The notes under the pieces are model-generated. The model was given only the letters and a program-made list of their open reading frames with translations. It did no database searches and had not been told where the DNA came from. 64,000 nt of DNA from Antedon mediterranea (Eukaryota; Echinodermata; Crinoidea; Comatulida; Antedonidae): contig NC_092674.1 in assembly GCF_964355755.1 (NCBI RefSeq), positions 19,990,001 to 20,054,000 on the forward strand, given 5' to 3'. Positions within the stretch are counted from its first letter, which is position 1, and the number at the start of each line of letters is the position of its first letter. Made by a program: the position numbers and the translations under genes. This document shows, one piece after another, positions 57,256 through 64,000 of this stretch.

Positions 57256-60200
57256 TCAGGCATCGTCTGCTGTTACAAAATCCACAAGATCAGTGACCTC
57301 CATTAAAAGGTCATCCTCGTCGGCTTCTCGATTACTGCTGTTACCACCATTGACTGCACGTGAAGATTTATTGCCACTAATAGAGGGTTTTTTCTTGGAA
57401 TCAGGTGTTTGTTCTTTGTCTTTCTTTGATTCCTCATCTTTGTTGTTATTCATTTGTTTTTCGTTTTCTTTGTTAGAATCACTTTCTTTTTCTTTATTGT
57501 CTTTATCCTCACCTTTATTGTTTTCAGTCTTTTTGTTTTCATCTTCTTTTGTTTCCTTTTCCTCAATATCTTTATCTTTATTTACTTTGTCTTCATCTGT
57601 TTTATCTTTGTCTTCTTCTTTATCTTCCTTTTCTTCTTTCTTTGCTGCTTCTTTTTCTTCCTCAGATTCATCCTCTTCTTCACACTCTTCCTCTTCACTG
57701 GTTGAATCTGGCAATGTTTTATAGCTTTCCTGTTTACTATGTGACTTTTCAATCTTATCCAGCTCCTCTCCAAGACTGAAATCACTGTCGTCATCCGCGT
57801 AAGTTTTCTTTTTTGATCTAGTCTTTTTTTGGCTTCTATCTTCATCGCTAAAATCACTATCTTCATCTTCGTAAATCCTCCTCTTTGACTTGGTCTTTTT
57901 CTTGCTTTGTTTGTCCTCTTCGTCTTCATCTTCACTGCGCAAAACAAATTTTCTTCTTGACGGATGTGATTCCGATACAGAATTCTGAGATTCATCACTT
58001 TCAGAGTCTTCACGATATGATACACGTTTACGGGCTGTTTTGCGTGGTCGAGTGGGCAAAGAGCTGTCTTCACTATTGTAACTGGATTCCTCGGTTTCTG
58101 TTTAGAAAAGGTAATCGAAATTTAAATTACAGAAATGAAATGTAGACCAACCAATAGGTCTCTGAAGACTTTGCTGGTAACAAGAATTACTCAATACCAT
58201 AATAATTGATTACATGTGGGTGGCTCTATTATTAACTGTGTCACACAAATTTCTTACATATGAAATGATAGATAATTTGTAAGTTAAAAAAACCCCCTAA
58301 AATTGTAAGATATCAATTTTATATCTTTTCCAATAAAACACACCACCTCAACAGACATACCTGGCAATGAAACCAGATCTTCATCACTTAGGTCCGAGTC
58401 CGAATAGTCTTGGTACCGTGTTCGTCGCTTTGACTTAGTGCGACAACTCCTCCTTGTTGGCATTTTCTTTAACCTTTTTGATGACCTTCGTCCAATGCCA
58501 CTGTAGACACTCTCATCACTATCGTATGGTAAATCATTGTTTTCTGAACTTGACTTTTCACTAATGGTAAAAAAATTATTTACAAAACCTTTAAACAAAG
58601 AAAAAGATTTGGTACCAAGAATTGCTTTTTCCGTCTACAACCAAAATAGCCAGAAAAAAAATTCCCATATACTCAAATCATTTTTTCTGTACACAGAGCT
58701 ATACCATGGCTCTGCCAAGCCATAGACGTACCTTTATGACTAGTATTGTAAACAAGTGGTGACTATACAAAAAATAGGAACATAGGTACAAACATTTTTT
58801 TTATTCATAAAACTGTATTTAAATATTGCACAGCATTTTGTCTTATGTCATCCGTCTCTCTCTGTGTGCATACTTTTCCAGTAGTAGACCTAGCTAGACC
58901 TACAGTAATTATGCCTAGATTAGCTATTTAGTTAGTTGCTGCTGTAAGCAAAGTAGGCAAACATTGGCAGCCTTTTTATCTATGATCTACGTGTTGGGGT
59001 CAATTTAAGGTCAACCTTGATTTGGTTCTACAGTAGTTGTCCGAGAATCCATTGTATTCAATAAATAATAAGTGACATACTATACCTTTCATCTATTTTG
59101 AAATCTTCACTTCCATCACTTCCATCACTGCTTTCTGCATCCAGATCCATCAACCTTTTTCTCTTTCTTTGTTGTCGCTCCATTGGTGACATATCACTTT
59201 CTTTTACTTCTCTTGGTGGTCCATCAAAGTCACCAGGTTCTCGATTTGCTCTCTCTATTGTTTCGATGTCCTTTCCCCGACTGTACCCATAGTTTTTATG
59301 ATATTCTTCCACAGCTAATATACAAAAAATTCAGTTCAATAATCACACACAAGAGAGGAGTGAATACGTTAAAAATGTGTAAAATATAGTAAAATGAACA
59401 CATCACTCAAATATACAGTGGTAAACATTTAAAATACTCGCATGTGGATTATACATAGGTAGAATTTAAGTTATTTTTATTCTAAGTAATTATTTTGAGT
59501 TAAAGAGAGGACCACAATAAGTTTATTTGTATCTAAGTATTTTTTTATATTTTTATTATTTCAATGAAAGGAAAAATGCAAATAAAATAAATGTATAGAC
59601 TTAGTGAACACCCCTTCCAAATAATGCTTCAACCCACTTAATGATCTGAGGTCATGTGCATTGATGATGAGAGCAGCAGAATCTTTTGACAGCAAACTGT
59701 TGCAGGCATGCTACTATTCAAATTATATATCTAGCAATTATTATTCTTTTTGTACAGAGCAAGCTGTCTGTGTGTGTTTCCACAGTCAGTTCCTATTACG
59801 ATTGTTATTGGAAATATACATTTTTTATAGTCATGACCAAAGATACCAAGGCCTAGATACACACGGATTACTGCATTCAGGCAACACAATAAGATACCAA
59901 GGCCTAGATACACACGGATTACTGCATTCATGCAACACAATAAGATACCAAGGCCTAGATACACACGGATTACTGCATTCATGCAACACAATAAGAACTC
60001 TAAAATCATTTAATTGCTAAAACAGTAGTATTGTGAAAATAGATTATGCAATTGGTAAAAAAAAATCAAGAATCTAGCAATATTTGAAAATAAAAATATG
60101 GGTACGCAGTGGCGTAACAGCTATGAGCACTCACTAGCTAAACCCAGGGGCAGAGCATGAGCAGTCCTATGCAACTACCCACTGTTGGAAGGCCCCTTAG

Positions 60201-63200
60201 GAGGGCTAAACCAAGGGCATTTGCCCTGTGCGTTACACCACTGGGTGTATACAGAGTTCTGCATTTTTAAATGTACTTTTACCTTTGTCATGTTCCTCAA
60301 CTTCATCCCTTATAGCCGAGTTGATCGTATCATCAAACTCGTCAAATCTGTAGTTAATTTGTTTGCGACTTCTTCTAGATCGTCTTTCAATAACTTCATA
60401 CTTTTCTTCCTCAAAATCCTCAACATAATCCTCATATCGTCTTTTCTTTTTCTTTCGTTTTGGTTTTTCAATTACAAGCGTCTCCTATAAAAATGATAAT
60501 TATAAATTCAATAATGATCTGAAAACTTTTCAAAGTAAAACCAAAGTGAAACCAAGAATATTATGGACGAATTTCATTTTTAATTTATCTCTTTTAAATA
60601 GTTTAGCATTACACACAAAACACATAGTAGTCAATATTAATAGGCAAGCATCTTAACCAGCAATTCCAATTTTGTTTGCGGTCTATTATAGCTACAAATC
60701 CCAAGTGTAGAATTTCATATAACACCACTTCAGGCAAGTGGTAAATAGGTCTAAAATATTTAGGAAAAATAGTACTTACTGCAGGAAGAATGTTAGCTTC
60801 ACTGATGCCTACGTATGTCAGCAGACTCTTTCTATTAAAACAAATTTTAAAAAATGCTTAATAATTTTTATAGTATAACTACAAATCAAAGAAATAATAT
60901 ATAAACCTGTCATGTGACCTTTCTGCAGAATATGTTACATGGATTATATTGTAAATTACACAGCATAGAAGTCGTACCAGTCAGTAATATTAGTCGGATT
61001 TGTGGTACAGCAGCTATGAGGATTGAAATAGTCAGTCAGTTAATTCATATAATACCACCGAATACAATACATTACTGATGCCAGGTTTATTCAACTGGTC
61101 TGATGTGAGGAGATCTACTTCCTCTGACTCCTCACTTTTTCTATCCAAGAAGAATAGTTTGAGGAGCACATAAATGCCCGGTCGATTACTGTCATATGTC
61201 ATCTTTAGTGAATTCAATGCAATCATTTTCCTTGTAAAAGAAATCTTACTTTCGCTTCTTTCTGGCTTTCACTTTAAGTTCATGATCCAGTGATTCAAGG
61301 GTGTTTTCCAACTTGGCAATAAGTTTGACCTGTAAAAAACAATTCTGAAATGTGAAATTACCCTGAACATACAACATTAGTTTATTGTTTCATTACTACT
61401 ACTGTTGGCTTACAAAGACTTTTACAGTTTTTAAACAATCTTTTATGCGTTCATCCACCTCTATCCATCAATTTAATTTTATACATACAATTACTTTCAT
61501 AGTTAGTGGAAATGAAACTGGTAAATTTACTGGTAATAATGACATGAAAACATAATGTAACATTAGTCAAAGTACAGTAATTACAAATTTACGAATGAAA
61601 GAACAAAATAATAATAAGTTTTTATAATTAGTAGTATTTTTTTTTCTTTTTGTGCCATGGTCCACTTTTATTTAATTTTATTCAATAATATTGTGTATAT
61701 GATGCATAATAAAATTATTGTACATAATTAATACATAATTATAATAATTTACTTATTATTGACATTAATCATAATAATTTTTTATTTTAATTAATCAATA
61801 ATAATCAATAATTAGTAGTCCTGATATTATTTTTCATGAATTCTGATCGGAGGAAAAAGGAGAAAAACAAGTACAGTAATCTGACCAATCACAAGATTAT
61901 ACGCACTGGAGTGTCACCGTTATTAAAATGCCATGTGCATACATGCATTGCTTTCTTGTTAATTTAAAACAACATCTAATAATTGATCAAATAACTTACA
62001 TGTTCACAGCTTGGACAAAACCAATCACCATCGGGAATAATCATCAATGGTGGACGTAGGCAAGCTGTATGATAGCCAGCATCACAGCTGTCGCATAACA
62101 AGATCTGAAAAGCAATTACTGTACTGATTATTGCTGCTTTGTGTTCACTTAACGTTCATTCATTTTTTTTAAAGTAGTAAAATTCAGATTCAATATGATC
62201 ATATTTCTTAGGCATGGGTACCGTAATGGCCAATTTAAAGAGACGAGTGGTAACGGTAGGTGGAATCTGCGTAGCTTGTCCCACATAGAATCTGTATCTA
62301 TCCTGAGTGGAAACCGTTAACTATGTGTAAATGGTCATAAGGAACACTAACATAGATTCTATATTTGTGTTACTGTCACTGTTCATCTGTGTAAATTAGC
62401 CTAATCCATAGCGAATTTATCGGCAAAGCCTAGATATTCCATCTTTTTAGTACCGCGTACACAATTTCATGCAAAAGGGCTTACACTGATGCACCCATTT
62501 TTCGATCAACCATGAAGGGAAAACCAATAACAGAACTTTTCAGCGAAATACCAGATCTTCCCAAATTTTTATTAATGCATTCGGCCAAAAAAGAAAAGAC
62601 AATTAATTCAGCAATGAGACAACATCAGGCCTATAGCTAGGATATGATGTTAGTACGTTACCTCTCTTTACCACCTAGGCCTACAAAAGCCTAGCAGAAC
62701 GTACATTTAAGACGAGGAATGGCCTGGTTTAAAATCAGAATCGCCTATCACAAGTAAAGTGTCTTTAAACAGTGTTACTATAAATTTTAAGAATTATATT
62801 AATTTGTACCCATTCAGGATGGTTGTACTGATGACATTTTCCACACGGACTATCATTCTCTTCACTCTTTTCTTCTTTTTCCTCTTCTGTCTGTTCTTTT
62901 TCTTCTTCCACCTCATCCTCATCTTTCATCTCTTCCATTTTCTCTACAGCTTTTCTGGAGGATCTTCTCCTTGGTGTGTAGCGGATTGGAACTCGTCTCT
63001 TCTTCTTCTTTTTAGTTTTCTTTTCTTCAGCCTTTGTATCTTCATCTATGTAAATTGAATAAAACAATAATAACTACACACTGGCAAAGATACCTGTCCC
63101 ATAGTGGGTTTCAAATGTAGTTTAAAACCTTCCCAGCACAATTCTGGTCCATGTGTATGTATGTGTACAGTAGAAAAAATGTGAATACCGAACAAAAGTG

Positions 63201-64000
63201 ATTACAGAAAAGTTTTACATTTGCAACAGACAATATACAAGAATTTATCACAGAAATTTTTTACATATATAACAATGTTAAGCCTATTTTCCACTAGGCA
63301 AATTTGTTCGTGTAAATTCAATGTTTTCACATAGTAAAAATCATACTATCCTTTCCCACACAAGAGTAAATTACTGTAGCTGCGACTTTAATTTCCAATG
63401 TGTCTATCTTTTTCGATTCACATGAGTCATAATTCAATTCTGATCTGGTTGCGCAATTTTTCGATTTGCAAAAAGTAGAAACCATTTAAACTACAAACTC
63501 AAACGAGCATTTGTCTGAGAAAGGTGTTTAAAAGATTGAATACGCATGCTGACGCTTTAGAATGAAACATCTACAGTAGTAGTAATTGGATGGTAATGGA
63601 AGTTGTATCATTTTTTAAAGCAATGTACTGAAATTGAGTGGGATAGAAATACTGCAGTCTATTCAATAAAATCAAGGAAAACTTTCACTTTCAAACAATC
63701 TCTCCACTACGTAGTAATAATTAAATTTGTATCAAAGTTCAAAATAAACACAAACCTTTTTCTTCATCACTGGCTTTCTCCTTTTCTTTATTCTCATATT
63801 CGTCTTTCTCCTTTTCTTTATTCTCATATTCGTCTTTCTCCTTTTCTTTATTCTCATATTTGTCTTTTTCCTTTTCTTTATTCCCCTTTTCTTCTTTCTC
63901 CTTTTCTTCATTCTCATATTCTTCTTTCTCCTTTTCTTTATTCTCATTTTCTGCTTGTTTCTCTTCACTGTTATGACTATTCTCTTCTTTTTTTCTATTT
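57256..64000 (-). CDS. RSF1: RSF1 (remodeling and spacing factor 1), PHD finger to C-terminus; 5' part beyond the window
   Basis: Exons on the minus strand: >64000-63756, 63045-62810, 62104-62000, 61329-61250, 60831-60780, 60484-60283, 59314-59086, 58560-58361 and 58097-57256; phases agree throughout, giving about 730 residues. A PHD finger is split over two exons with all eight ligands present: CGKC, CDSC, the His and Cys of GYHTAC, and CPSC, with the RSF1-like [17 protein letters not shown]. After it come [14 protein letters not shown], then [14 protein letters not shown], then long Ser/Asp/Glu/Lys-rich low-complexity sequence, ending in [14 protein letters not shown], which matches the vertebrate C-terminal VTDLVDYV. 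RSF1 is the histone-binding partner of the ISWI ATPase SNF2H in the nucleosome-spacing RSF complex and acts in the nucleus. The window enters inside a repetitive Lys/Glu region upstream of the PHD finger. Confidence 0.93.
59841..59993 (+). repeat. 51-bp tandem repeat, 3 copies, in an RSF1 intron
   Basis: Copies start at 59841, 59892 and 59943 (AGATACCAAGGCCTAGATAC). The second and third are identical over their length and the first has one change (CAGGCAA against CATGCAA). The 119-codon ORF across it is an artefact of the repeat length being a multiple of three. Confidence 0.95.
60107..60243. mobile_element. Tiny hAT-like MITE, 137 bp, in an RSF1 intron
   Basis: The ends are CAGTGGCGTAAC on the left and, inverted, CAGTGGTGTAACGCAC on the right, matching the CAGTGG start of hAT elements. 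I could not establish an 8-bp duplication, so the flanks may have changed. It lies about 40 bp downstream, in the gene's direction, of the donor at 60283. Confidence 0.65.
63765..63960 (-). repeat. 30-bp coding tandem repeat in RSF1
   Basis: About six units encode the 10-residue motif [10 protein letters not shown] with variants (EEY, DKY, EEKG). The unit length is a multiple of three, so copy number can change without a frameshift. A long ORF in another frame here is a shadow of this repeat. Confidence 0.9.

Noticed and set aside
57158-57724. 188-codon plus-strand Ser/Leu/Phe-rich ORF
   Set aside because: It is the antisense of the Glu/Lys/Asp-rich C-terminal exon of RSF1; low-complexity acidic coding sequence routinely gives such shadows.
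59661-60020. 119-codon plus-strand ORF with three repeated blocks
   Set aside because: Created by the 51-bp tandem repeat whose period is divisible by three; it lies in an RSF1 intron.
63732-63968. Minus-strand Arg/Lys-rich ORF (repeated MRIKKRRK)
   Set aside because: Another frame of the 30-bp RSF1 repeat. Only the [10 protein letters not shown] frame joins the next exon in phase.
1-64000. CRISPR array, bacterial operon or phage origin
   Set aside because: No regular repeat-spacer array, no Shine-Dalgarno-led gene strings; spliced genes and eukaryotic transposons throughout.

Overview
The window looks like nuclear DNA of a marine invertebrate deuterostome, most probably an echinoderm. It is AT-rich, its genes are split by GT-AG introns, the word TAGGCCTA recurs in non-coding DNA, one gene (BIVM) belongs to a family reported mainly from deuterostomes, and there is an expanded-type NLR gene. 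The species cannot be named from the sequence. All exon coordinates below were read by hand from splice sites, reading phase and protein similarity.

Layout. 1-1.3 kb: no firm gene. 1.3-6.0 kb (minus): a complete eight-exon BIVM gene with one GC-AG intron. 6-13 kb: intergenic DNA with small inverted and tandem repeats, then a LINE whose reverse transcriptase and endonuclease parts lie head to head in opposite orientations. 13.2-17.4 kb: a complete PIF/Harbinger transposon with an intact Myb/SANT gene and an intact DDE transposase. 18.7-20.7 kb: a short palindromic element split by a hAT-type element that holds three 329-bp tandem repeats. 21.0-24.9 kb: a terminal-inverted-repeat element with arrays of a GATGGCGGC motif and a broken gene of a family I cannot classify. 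25.1-29.5 kb (minus): a complete innate-immune-type receptor (DED-like, NACHT, LRR). 30-35 kb: LINE scraps and a 675-bp Mutator-like MITE with a 9-bp target duplication. 35.5-40.1 kb: an intact Ty3/Gypsy-type retrotransposon with identical 136-bp LTRs and one 1331-residue ORF. 41.0-44.4 kb: a Mutator-like element containing two further palindromic elements nested inside one another. 47.0-53.0 kb (plus): a nine-exon gene for a single-domain, MetE-like zinc enzyme, carrying a Penelope-like element in intron 2. 57.3-64.0 kb (minus): the PHD-finger and C-terminal part of RSF1, running off the window.

The four host genes (BIVM, NLR, MetE-like, RSF1) are not an obvious functional cluster. They are ordinary single genes set in transposon-dense DNA. 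The most useful leads are the unclassified 3.9-kb element with its motif arrays, the MetE-like enzyme (uncommon in animals) with its zinc ligands conserved, the DED-like NLR with nearly uniform LRR repeats, a papain-like catalytic signature in BIVM, and the stack of nested palindromes. I did not find a system that I can call wholly new with confidence.
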